Of a stretch of DNA of 5,187 nt, positions 1 to 5,187 are shown one piece after another. The translations under genes were made by a program, and so were the position numbers. The DNA lies in assembly GCA_020047885.1 (NCBI GenBank), contig JAIFNF010000301.1:1-5187 (forward strand). Reading direction: 5' to 3'. The notes beneath the pieces were generated by a model. That model had not been told where the DNA came from and ran no database searches. It worked only from the letters and a program-made list of their open reading frames with translations. The stretch is from Gammaproteobacteria bacterium. Lineage in GTDB: Bacteria > Pseudomonadota > Gammaproteobacteria > Competibacterales > Competibacteraceae. How positions within the stretch are numbered: position 1 is the stretch's first letter; each line of letters starts with the position of its first letter.

Positions 1-577
1 AGGTTTGGTAGACAAAATCGCGGAACGGTTGATGGGTCTCCAGCAGATCCCGGTGTTGTTGCCATTTGTGCTGGTCAAAAATCGACTCGATGGTCGCCAG
101 TTCCCAGTGGGCGCGGCCAATGACGTGCTGTGGCGCGATGCCGGTCAGGGCGTAGAAGCGTTCGGACAGATAGGTGAAGCGCAAATTTTCATCCATCTCC
201 CAGATCCAGTCGCTGGCGGCCTCCGTGACATCGCGGAAGCGGCCTTCACTTTCCCGCAGTGCGGCCTCGGCCTGCTGGCGCTCACCCAGTTCCCGCTGCA
301 ACTGGTGGGTCCGGTGGGTGACCCGCCGCCGCAGAAGCCAGGACCACAGCAGCGAAGCGACCGTAATCAGCATTACGGGAAGCAACATCCAGAAGGTTAG
401 CCGCAATAGCGGCGGAAGTTCCCCAACCGTCCCCGGTTCCTGATCCAGTGCGTAGGCGGCGACGCTTCCCATAACGGTAATCAGGAATCCGGATGCCAGT
501 AAAAACCACCTCACCCACTGGGCTAACCGGGCGCAGGGCGGGGGACGGGATAAAAAGCGGGTTCGATTATTGGGCAT
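1..577 (-). CDS. Membrane-anchored PAS-domain sensor protein, 5' part only (C-terminus outside window)
   Basis: On the minus strand an open frame runs from an ATG at 577 to the window edge: 192 codons with no stop. An in-frame TAA at 601-599 limits the start, and no other ATG lies between, although no good Shine-Dalgarno is visible. Two hydrophobic segments, about residues 21-44 (WVRWFLLASGFLITVMG...) and 59-82 (LTFWMLLPVMLITVASLLW), bracket a short loop of about 15 residues. A basic, probably coiled-coil linker follows (HRTHQLQRELGERQQAEAAL, about 89-108). A PAS domain begins at about 111 with EGRFRDVTEAASDWIWEMDE, then FTYLSERFYALTGIAP and VIGRAHWEL. This arrangement is typical of the input half of inner-membrane histidine kinases or GGDEF/EAL cyclic-di-GMP proteins. 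The output domain is not in the window, so the enzymatic class cannot be assigned. The short loop argues against a large periplasmic ligand-binding domain. It is transcribed divergently from nagZ. The reading frame and PAS call are firm; the function is open. Confidence 0.85.
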   Translation of the reverse strand, partial: MPNNRTRFLSRPPPCARLAQWVRWFLLASGFLITVMGSVAAYALDQEPGTVGELPPLLRLTFWMLLPVMLITVASLLWSWLLRRRVTHRTHQLQRELGERQQAEAALRESEGRFRDVTEAASDWIWEMDENLRFTYLSERFYALTGIAPQHVIGRAHWELATIESIFDQHKWQQHRDLLETHQPFRDFVYQT

Positions 578-651
578 GGCGGGCTGATGATAATCCGATT
601 AACCGTTATGATAGAGGTATTTTGTAGCTATAGTAGCTTCTGGAGCGCGTG
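578..651. promoter_or_regulatory. AT-rich divergent spacer with candidate nagZ promoter elements
   Basis: This 74-base gap separates the start codons of two divergent genes and is clearly more AT-rich than its flanks, so both promoters are expected here. On the plus strand two good -10 candidates are visible. TATGAT at 607-612 has a weak CTGATG 17 bases upstream (584-589). TATAGT at 629-634 has a weak TTATGA 17 bases upstream (606-611); that promoter would leave a leader of only about 11 bases. A small inverted repeat, AGCTA (626-630) / TAGCT (634-638), overlaps the second -10. On the minus strand TATCAT occurs twice, with no convincing -35. None of these assignments is secure from sequence alone. 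Confidence 0.35.
642..645 (+). promoter_or_regulatory. Ribosome binding site of nagZ
   Basis: GGAG lies 6 bases before the ATG at 652 and 9 bases before a second ATG at 655, but only 3 bases before the GTG at 649. This spacing argues against the GTG and cannot decide between the two tandem ATGs. Confidence 0.6.
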
Positions 652-1701
652 ATGATGGGATTGGGACCGGTCATGTTGGGACTGGATGGGCTGGCACTGA
701 CCGCTGAAGAGCGGGAATTGTTGCGCCATCCGCAGGTGGGCGGGGTGATTCTGTTCGCCCGGAATTATCAATCGCCGGAACAGGTTGCGGCCTTGACGGA
801 AGCGATTCATGCGCTGCGTCAGCCGCGCCTGCTGGTCGCGGTGGATCATGAAGGGGGCCGGGTTCAGCGCTTCCGCGAAGGGTTTACCCGATTGCCGGCG
901 GTGCGGCAGTTGGGCGACGTTTACGACCAGGCACCACAACGCGCCCGGCAGTTGGCTCGGGCGACCGGTTGGTTAATGGCGGCGGAATTGCGGGCGGTCG
1001 GCGTGGATTTCAGTTTTGCGCCGGTGCTGGATCTTAATCACGGTGTCAGCAATATTATTGGCGACCGGGCCTTTCACCACGCTCCCGAAGTGGTGGCGGA
1101 TCTTGCTCATGCCTATCGGAGCGGGATGCAGAAAGCCGGTGTGGAGGCGGTGGGCAAGCATTTTCCCGGACATGGCGGCATTGCGGCGGACTCGCATCTG
1201 GAGCTGCCGGTCGACCCGCGCTCTTATGAGGAACTGGCAGCGACCGATCTGCTGGCTTTTGAACGGATGATTCACTACGGTCTGGCGGCGCTGATGCCGG
1301 CGCATGTCGTCTACCCCCAGGTGGATGACCAGCCTGCGGGTTTCTCGGCGCACTGGCTCAAGACGATTTTGCGCCAACATCTGGAGTTCCAGGGCGCGAT
1401 TTTCAGCGATGATCTGGATATGGCCGGGGCCGGGCAGGCCGGTGCTCCGGCGGAACGCGCCCGTGCAGCGTTGGCGGCGGGGTGCGATATGGCGCTGGCC
1501 TGTAATGACCGCCGCGCTGCCACGGCGATTCTGGACGGGTTGCCGCAAACGCCGGATCCGGTGCGCGAGGTGCGGCTGATTCGGATGCATGGTCGTGGCC
1601 GCCCCCACTTGACGCGGTTGCAGCGTAACCCGGTCTGGCAGCAGGCGGTGCGGCTGGTGCAGAGTTATGATGCCAACCCTTTGTTGGACATGGATACTTG
1701 A
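652..1701 (+). CDS. nagZ: Beta-N-acetylhexosaminidase NagZ (glycoside hydrolase family 3)
   Basis: This is a cytoplasmic peptidoglycan-recycling enzyme. NagZ removes non-reducing N-acetylglucosamine from GlcNAc-1,6-anhydroMurNAc and its muropeptides, and its products can induce AmpC beta-lactamase in bacteria with AmpR. The 349-residue protein matches the roughly 340-residue single-domain gammaproteobacterial form. No signal peptide is seen. Visible family blocks, numbered from the ATG at 652, are GPVMLGLDGLALTAEERELL near the N-terminus; VDHEGGRVQRFREGFTRLP at about 65-82; SFAPVLDLN at about 121-129; KHFPGHGGIAADSH at 169-182, where the Asp-Ser-His carries the family's catalytic Asp/His dyad; MPAHVVY at about 215-221; and FSDDLDM at 251-257, where the first Asp is the expected nucleophile. 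The substrate-contacting ACNDR segment is also present. The start is ambiguous among GTG 649, ATG 652 and ATG 655; the GGAG at 642-645 favours 652 or 655. It heads a tight plus-strand cluster, 14 bases ahead of the phosphoribosyltransferase gene. Confidence 0.96.
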   Translation: MMGLGPVMLGLDGLALTAEERELLRHPQVGGVILFARNYQSPEQVAALTEAIHALRQPRLLVAVDHEGGRVQRFREGFTRLPAVRQLGDVYDQAPQRARQLARATGWLMAAELRAVGVDFSFAPVLDLNHGVSNIIGDRAFHHAPEVVADLAHAYRSGMQKAGVEAVGKHFPGHGGIAADSHLELPVDPRSYEELAATDLLAFERMIHYGLAALMPAHVVYPQVDDQPAGFSAHWLKTILRQHLEFQGAIFSDDLDMAGAGQAGAPAERARAALAAGCDMALACNDRRAATAILDGLPQTPDPVREVRLIRMHGRGRPHLTRLQRNPVWQQAVRLVQSYDANPLLDMDT

Positions 1702-1705
1702 ATGT

Positions 1706-1709
1706 GGAG
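1706..1709 (+). promoter_or_regulatory. Ribosome binding site of the phosphoribosyltransferase gene
   Basis: GGAG sits in the 14-base gap after the nagZ stop, 6 bases before the ATG at 1716. It supports that ATG over an in-frame TTG at 1698 that overlaps the nagZ stop. Confidence 0.65.
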
Positions 1710-1715
1710 TTCGCG

Positions 1716-2309
1716 ATGACCTCGTCAATCACCCCGGAACAGGGGCTGGCCGTGCTGCGCGATGCGGATTTGCTCTGTACCCCGGAGCAGGTTCAAGCCG
1801 CGCTGGACCGCCTGGCTGCGGCAATTACTACCCGCTTGGAGCACAGCAATCCTTTAGTGCTGATGGTGATGAATGGCGCGTTCATCCCCGGCGCGGAATT
1901 ACTCCTGCGTCTGCCGTTTCCCTTGCAGGTGGGCTATCTGCACGCCACCCGCTATCGCAGCGGCACCCGGGGCAGCGAGGTTCACTGGATTGCGCCGCCG
2001 CGTCCATCGGTCACGGGACGCACGGTGCTGGTGGTGGATGATATTTATGATGAGGGCGACACACTCAAGGCCATTCTCGACGAACTACACCGGGAAGGGG
2101 CGGCTGCCTTGTATAGCGCGGCGCTGGTGAACAAGCAGCATGACCGCAAGGTTCCGGGGCTGACGGTGGATTTCATCGGTCTGGAGGTGCCGGATCGCTA
2201 TGTATTTGGCTGTGGTATGGATTATCAGGAGTATTGGCGGCAACTGCCGGCCATCTACGCCATCCGTGATGGAACGCTTTTCAACGCTTGCCAGGCAATT
2301 TTGCTATGA
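1716..2309 (+). CDS. hpt: Hypoxanthine-guanine phosphoribosyltransferase
   Basis: This enzyme transfers the ribose-5-phosphate of PRPP onto hypoxanthine and/or guanine to give IMP or GMP plus pyrophosphate, a cytosolic purine salvage step. The 197-residue protein has the type I PRTase hallmarks. VMNGAFIPG (51-59) is the pyrophosphate loop region. YLHATRYRSGT (74-84) is the mobile loop. VLVVDDIYDEGDTL (104-117) is the PRPP-binding motif, with acidic pair D108/D109 and D112 at the position of the usual catalytic base. VNKQHDRK (138-145) carries the lysine that reads the purine 6-oxo group. VPDRYVFGCGMDYQEYWRQLP (about 158-178) closes the active site. Residues after about 186 form a short divergent tail. 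The protein closely resembles pseudomonad Hpt-type proteins from memory. Hypoxanthine versus guanine preference cannot be settled from sequence, and xanthine use is not excluded. Its stop overlaps the next start as ATGA, suggesting translational coupling to the phosphorylase that would supply its hypoxanthine. Confidence 0.93.
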   Translation: MTSSITPEQGLAVLRDADLLCTPEQVQAALDRLAAAITTRLEHSNPLVLMVMNGAFIPGAELLLRLPFPLQVGYLHATRYRSGTRGSEVHWIAPPRPSVTGRTVLVVDDIYDEGDTLKAILDELHREGAAALYSAALVNKQHDRKVPGLTVDFIGLEVPDRYVFGCGMDYQEYWRQLPAIYAIRDGTLFNACQAILL

Positions 2310-3046
2310 CTTTAACCATCGGGATCATCGGCGGCACCGGCCTGACTGCCCTCGATACGTTAAAGATGCTTCGTCAGGACACCGTGTCCACGCCTTACGG
2401 TCTGCCCTCCAGTCCACTGATGCATGGCGAACTGAACGGACATCCGGTGGTGTTTCTGGCCCGGCATGGCTTGCAACACACCTTGCCGCCGCATCGGATT
2501 AACTACCGGGCCAATCTCTGGGCGCTGCATCATGTGGGCGTTCAGCAAGTCATCGCGGTCGCCGCGGTGGGCGGGATTCGCGCCGACATGGCGCCGGGCG
2601 TTCTGGCGTTTCCTGATCAGATCGTGGATTACACTTGGGGTCGACCCTGCACCTTTTTCGAGGATGACCTGAGCTGGGTCACGCACATCGACTTTACTGA
2701 GCCGTATTGTCCGGCATTGCGCCACCAGTTGATTCATGCCGCCCGCGAACTTGAACTCAACGCCCGCGAGTCGGGCACCTATGCGGCGATGCAGGGGCCA
2801 CGGTTGGAGACGGCAGCGGAGATTCGCCGACTGGAGCGGGACGGTTGCGACATCGTCGGGATGACCGGGATGCCGGAGGCGGCGCTGGCTCGTGAACTGG
2901 GTCTACGCTACGCCACCTGTGCGGTCGTCGCGAACTGGGGGGCAGGCAAGGTTCCCGGCGAAATTACCATGGCGGATATCGAACGGAATCTAGCGGGCGG
3001 CCTGGCGCAGGTTAAAGTGCTGTTGGCGCGGGTGATTGCACAGTGA
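2306..3046 (+). CDS. S-methyl-5'-thioinosine phosphorylase (MTAP/PNP family)
   Basis: It is predicted to phosphorolyse S-methyl-5'-thioinosine to hypoxanthine and 5-methylthioribose-1-phosphate in the cytosol, as part of methylthioadenosine salvage in bacteria that first deaminate MTA. The protein has 246 residues, against about 245 for the characterised Pseudomonas aeruginosa enzyme PA3004. MTAP-family blocks are GIIGGTGLT (6-14), LARHGLQHTLPPHRINYRAN (51-70), AVGGIRADMAPG (87-98), QGPRLET (163-169) and GMTGMPEAALARE (185-197). The purine-recognition stretch after this reads VVANWGAG (207-214). In human MTAP the equivalent stretch carries two aspartates (ATDYDCW, Asp220 and Asp222) that recognise the adenine amino group; here Asn210 and Gly212 replace them. 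An Asn at this place is shared with 6-oxopurine phosphorylases and PA3004. I therefore favour methylthioinosine over methylthioadenosine; ordinary inosine or guanosine remains a lesser possibility. The start is an ATG inside the hpt stop (ATGA), with only a weak AGG at 2293-2295. Automated pipelines may label it MTAP. Confidence 0.88.
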   Translation: MTLTIGIIGGTGLTALDTLKMLRQDTVSTPYGLPSSPLMHGELNGHPVVFLARHGLQHTLPPHRINYRANLWALHHVGVQQVIAVAAVGGIRADMAPGVLAFPDQIVDYTWGRPCTFFEDDLSWVTHIDFTEPYCPALRHQLIHAARELELNARESGTYAAMQGPRLETAAEIRRLERDGCDIVGMTGMPEAALARELGLRYATCAVVANWGAGKVPGEITMADIERNLAGGLAQVKVLLARVIAQ

Positions 3047-3063
3047 GGCCCCGCCGCGCTACA
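3047..3063. other. 17-base convergent gap without a visible terminator
   Basis: The phosphorylase gene and pmbA end stop to stop across this gap. It is GC-rich (ggccccgccgcgc) but I see no hairpin followed by a T-run on either strand. Transcripts must therefore end inside the opposing coding sequence or by a factor-dependent route, unless a structured site lies within the gene ends. Confidence 0.5.
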
Positions 3064-4419
3064 TCATTCCCCGGCGATGGTCATGGGCGCCAGCAGCAGT
3101 GAACCGCAGCGAATACTGCCCCGTAGGTCGACATCATGGCCGACGGCGGTGATGTGCTGGAACATCGTGTTGAGATTCCCGGCGATGGTAATTTCGTGAA
3201 CCGGGTGCTGAATCTGGCCCTGTTCAACCCAGAATCCCGACGCTCCACGCGAATAGTCACCGGTGACGAGGTTCACTCCATGACCGAGCAGGCTGGTGAC
3301 CCACAGCCCGGTGTGGAGTTGTTGCAGTAGTTCTTCCTGCCCCAGGAGACCCGGCTCCACGATCAGATTGTGCGTACCGCCGGCATTGCCGGTGGTCTGC
3401 ATCCCCAGGCGGCGGGCGGCATAGCTGTCCAGCACATAGCCCTGCAAAATTCCGTTATTCACGATATCCCGGTCAGTCGTAGCCACGCCTTCGCCGTCGA
3501 AGGGCGCGCTGGCCAGTGCCTGGCGCAGATGCGGCCGTTCGCGGATGGTCATGAATTCCGGAAAGACCGGCGTTCCGAGTCGATCCAGCAGGAACGAGGC
3601 TTTGCGATATAGCGCCCCCCCGCGAATGGCGGCGATGAAATGGCCGATCAGGCCGCGCGCTAGTTCCGGGGCGAACAGCACGGGCGCCTGTCGCGTGGTT
3701 AATTGGCGACTGCCCAGGCGGCGGACGGCGCGTTGTGCGGCCTTTTGCCCAACCGCCACTGGCGTTTCCAGCCCCCCGCGATGGCGGGCTACGGTGTGCC
3801 AGTGGTTGCGCTGCATACCCGCTTGATCCTGGGCGATCACGGAACAACTCAGTGAATGGCGACTGGTGGGGTAGCCGCCGCAGAATCCCGCGGAATTGCC
3901 GTACAGGGAAAGACCAGTCTGGGTCGCGACGCTGCCGCCTTCGGAGTTCGTAATGCGCGGGTCGAAAGCCAGCGCTGCCGCTTCACACTCGCGAGCCAAA
4001 ACCTGGGCGTCTTCGGCAGTGAGCGGCCAGGGATGGTAGAGATCGAGATCGGGAATCTGTCGCGCCAGTCGGTCGGGATCGGCCAGACCCGCATAAGGAT
4101 CGGCGGCGGTATAGCGGGCAATCGCGCAGGCGCTTTGCACGGTGTCGCGAATGGCTTCCGGTCGCCAATCGGCGGTGCTGGCTCCGCCCCGGCTCTGGCC
4201 GAAGTAGACAGTCACGCCCAAACCGCGCTGGCGGTGATGCTCCAGGGTTTCGACTTCACCGAGGCGGACGGTAACGGACAGGGCACTGTTGAAACTGACC
4301 GCGGCCTCGGCGGCGGTCGCGCCCTGGGCACGCGCTTCAGCGAGGATGTCAGCGATCAGGGTTTCCAATTGATCCCGCGCGGGCAAGGGCGCGGTGGGAG
4401 GGGCGATCATTTCGGGCAT
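3064..4419 (-). CDS. pmbA: PmbA/TldE, non-metal subunit of the TldD/TldE protease
   Basis: PmbA (TldE) pairs with TldD in a cytoplasmic protease known in E. coli for maturation of the peptide antibiotic microcin B17 and turnover of the CcdA antitoxin. TldD supplies the HExxxH metal site, and no such motif is seen here, as expected for TldE. The chosen ATG at 4419 gives 451 residues, against about 450 in E. coli. The frame stays open to an ATG at 4584, but the extra 55 residues look unlike the family. Neither this ATG nor the one at 4410 has a clear Shine-Dalgarno. Family blocks are VTVRLGEVETLEHHRQRGLG (about 49-68), RITNSEGGSV (155-164), GYPTSRHSLSC (182-192), SAPFDGEGVATTDRDIVNNG (304-323), SYAARRLGMQTTGNAGG (332-348), GVNLVTGDYSRGASGFWVEQ (381-400) and PVHEITIAGNLNTMF (406-420). 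The protein appears intact. It is divergent from trpG; tldD and the common partner gene yjgA (darP) are absent from this window. Confidence 0.95.
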   Translation of the reverse strand: MPEMIAPPTAPLPARDQLETLIADILAEARAQGATAAEAAVSFNSALSVTVRLGEVETLEHHRQRGLGVTVYFGQSRGGASTADWRPEAIRDTVQSACAIARYTAADPYAGLADPDRLARQIPDLDLYHPWPLTAEDAQVLARECEAAALAFDPRITNSEGGSVATQTGLSLYGNSAGFCGGYPTSRHSLSCSVIAQDQAGMQRNHWHTVARHRGGLETPVAVGQKAAQRAVRRLGSRQLTTRQAPVLFAPELARGLIGHFIAAIRGGALYRKASFLLDRLGTPVFPEFMTIRERPHLRQALASAPFDGEGVATTDRDIVNNGILQGYVLDSYAARRLGMQTTGNAGGTHNLIVEPGLLGQEELLQQLHTGLWVTSLLGHGVNLVTGDYSRGASGFWVEQGQIQHPVHEITIAGNLNTMFQHITAVGHDVDLRGSIRCGSLLLAPMTIAGE

Positions 4420-4451
4420 GGTTCTGGTATTTTTGAGCGTAGGGTCATGTT

Positions 4452-4470
4452 TTGCGCGGATGCCGCGCAA
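4452..4470. repeat. Perfect 8-bp inverted repeat upstream of pmbA
   Basis: TTGCGCGG (4452-4459), a 3-base spacer ATG, and CCGCGCAA (4463-4470) form a perfect palindrome that could fold as a GC-rich hairpin. It ends 32 bases upstream of the pmbA start codon. No T-run follows it on either strand, so it is not an ordinary intrinsic terminator. If pmbA is transcribed from the candidate promoter upstream, the hairpin would lie in its mRNA leader. It could equally be a protein-binding site. Confidence 0.55.
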
Positions 4471-4631
4471 CGAGCAACACAATGTGAGCCCGCGGCGGTA
4501 AATCTCAAGGGAATGGCACCATCCGTCAATCAGGGTTTCATCGCACTGCGTAATGGGGGAAAATGGCGCCTTCTGAATTCGCACGTTCTCAGCGCAAGGG
4601 CACCCAAATCAAATTGGCGATACTTCCGGGG

Positions 4632-4636
4632 AAGGA
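4632..4636 (+). promoter_or_regulatory. Ribosome binding site of trpG
   Basis: AAGGA, within ggggaaggat, lies 10 bases before the ATG at 4647. It supports that start over the in-frame ATG at 4656, which would be 19 bases away. Confidence 0.6.
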
Positions 4637-4646
4637 TAGACGCTTT

Positions 4647-5187
4647 ATGCTACTGATGATCGATAACTACGACTCGTTCACCTACAACCTGGTGCAATAT
4701 TTCGGTGAGCTGGGTGAAGACGTGTGGGTGTACCGTAACGACCAAATCACGCTGGAGCAGATCGCCGAACTGCATCCCGAGCGCTTGGTTCTTTCACCCG
4801 GGCCTTGCACCCCGAACGAGGCCGGTATTTCGCTGGCCGCTATCGAGCGGTTTGCCGGACAACTCCCTTTACTCGGCGTGTGCCTGGGGCATCAATGCAT
4901 TGGCCAGGCTTTCGGTGGGCGCATTGTCCGTGCCAGTCAGGTCATGCACGGCAAAACGTCTCTGGTTTACCATGTCGGCCAGGGCGTGTTTGCCGATCTG
5001 CCCAGCCCCTTTACCGTCGTGCGCTATCATTCGCTGGTCATCGAGAAAGCTACGCTCCCGGATGTTCTGGAAGTCACCGCCTGGACGCAGACCCCGGACG
5101 GCGATGTGGATGAAATTATGGGGGTGCGCCATAAAACCTGGCCGGTGGAAGGCGTACAATTTCACCCCGAATCGATTTTGACCGAGC
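4647..5187 (+). CDS. trpG: Anthranilate synthase component II / aminodeoxychorismate synthase glutamine amidotransferase, 3' end missing
   Basis: This class I glutamine amidotransferase supplies ammonia from glutamine to chorismate-using TrpE (tryptophan pathway) or PabB (folate pathway). The frame is open for 180 codons to the window edge, and family members are about 190-200 residues, so only a short C-terminal piece is missing. Visible blocks are the N-terminal [32 protein letters not shown] (49-60), [17 protein letters not shown] (75-91) with nucleophile Cys79, MHGKTS (100-105), RYHSL (126-130) and GVQFHPES (169-176) with catalytic His173 and Glu175. All catalytic residues are intact. The symbol trpG is a preference. 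Many bacteria use one such subunit for both pathways, and the two are hard to tell apart; following trpD and trpC would settle it but are not in view. The ATG at 4647 fits the family start exactly. A further in-frame ATG at 4563 exists but would add 28 atypical residues. Confidence 0.93.
   Translation, partial: MLLMIDNYDSFTYNLVQYFGELGEDVWVYRNDQITLEQIAELHPERLVLSPGPCTPNEAGISLAAIERFAGQLPLLGVCLGHQCIGQAFGGRIVRASQVMHGKTSLVYHVGQGVFADLPSPFTVVRYHSLVIEKATLPDVLEVTAWTQTPDGDVDEIMGVRHKTWPVEGVQFHPESILTE

Larger units (their letters stand above)
4420..4646. promoter_or_regulatory. Divergent intergenic region between pmbA and trpG
   Basis: These 227 bases separate the start codons of pmbA (minus) and trpG (plus), so promoters for both are expected. 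For pmbA, a TTGACG-like -35 (4529 to 4524, minus strand) sits 17 bases before a poor -10, GAGATT (4506 to 4501). For trpG I find no convincing -35/-10 pair; TTGGCG at 4614-4619 would place its -10 over the ribosome binding site. A perfect inverted repeat at 4452-4470 is listed separately. Open frames crossing the region are upstream extensions of the two flanking genes and look non-conserved. No Trp-rich leader peptide or tRNA-like structure is seen. Confidence 0.4.

Noticed and set aside
5..400. Plus-strand open frame of 131 codons at the left edge
   Set aside because: It lies opposite the PAS-domain gene, whose minus-strand frame shows clear membrane segments and PAS motifs; the plus-strand product shows no recognisable domain.
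649..651. GTG start for nagZ
   Set aside because: It is only 3 bases from the GGAG ribosome binding site and is followed directly by two ATG codons at better spacing.
973..1728. Minus-strand open frame of 251 codons inside nagZ
   Set aside because: It is antisense to the conserved catalytic part of nagZ. Its Arg/His/Gln-rich product is typical of shadow frames in GC-rich DNA.
3030..3080. Bidirectional terminator between the convergent genes
   Set aside because: The 17-base gap is GC-rich, but I could not find a stem-loop followed by a T-run on either strand.
4420..4584. Longer pmbA start at 4584
   Set aside because: The 55 added residues do not resemble the family. The ATG at 4419 gives the usual length of about 450 residues, and the extension would cover the palindrome and probable promoter.
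4420..4646. Tryptophan attenuator in front of trpG
   Set aside because: No short frame with tandem Trp codons and no terminator hairpin with a T-run is visible in the spacer.
3856..4656. Plus-strand open frame of 266 codons opposite pmbA and the spacer
   Set aside because: It mirrors pmbA coding DNA, has no recognisable domain, and would run into the trpG start.
1..5187. A novel defence, mobile or biosynthetic system
   Set aside because: Every substantial coding region belongs to a recognised family or is a partial PAS sensor. No transposase, integrase, toxin-antitoxin pair, repeat array or unusual gene cluster is visible.

Overview
The window looks like chromosomal housekeeping DNA from a G+C-rich gammaproteobacterium. 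The NagZ, Hpt, methylthioinosine phosphorylase (MTIP) and PmbA proteins read like those of pseudomonads and Chromatiales-type bacteria. Recall of family sequences suggests this; no search was run, and I cannot name the genus. I see no insertion sequence, phage gene, CRISPR array, tRNA or rRNA.

Layout. (1) Bases 577 down to 1, minus strand, hold the 5' part of a membrane-anchored PAS-domain sensor whose output domain lies outside the window. (2) A 74-base AT-rich divergent spacer follows. (3) Bases 652-3046, plus strand, hold a tight three-gene cluster. It contains nagZ (peptidoglycan recycling beta-N-acetylglucosaminidase), an hpt-type hypoxanthine/guanine phosphoribosyltransferase, and an MTAP-family phosphorylase that I read as S-methyl-5'-thioinosine phosphorylase. 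The gaps are 14 bases and then a 4-base ATGA overlap. (4) pmbA/tldE converges on this cluster from the minus strand, stop to stop across 17 bases. (5) A spacer of about 227 bases between divergent genes holds a perfect 8-bp inverted repeat. (6) The 5' portion of trpG/pabA (glutamine amidotransferase of anthranilate or aminodeoxychorismate synthase) runs off the right edge.

How the genes fit together. MTIP would release hypoxanthine and 5-methylthioribose-1-phosphate from methylthioinosine, a by-product of polyamine and quorum-signal synthesis once methylthioadenosine is deaminated. The phosphoribosyltransferase encoded just upstream would convert hypoxanthine to IMP. nagZ at the head of the cluster adds a second salvage function, cell-wall recycling. 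PmbA is half of the TldD/TldE protease; its metal-bearing partner TldD is not here. TrpG is present without trpE directly upstream.

I found no clearly new biological system. The points most worth checking are the MTIP-Hpt pairing with its specificity residues, the hairpin in front of pmbA, and the identity of the truncated PAS protein.
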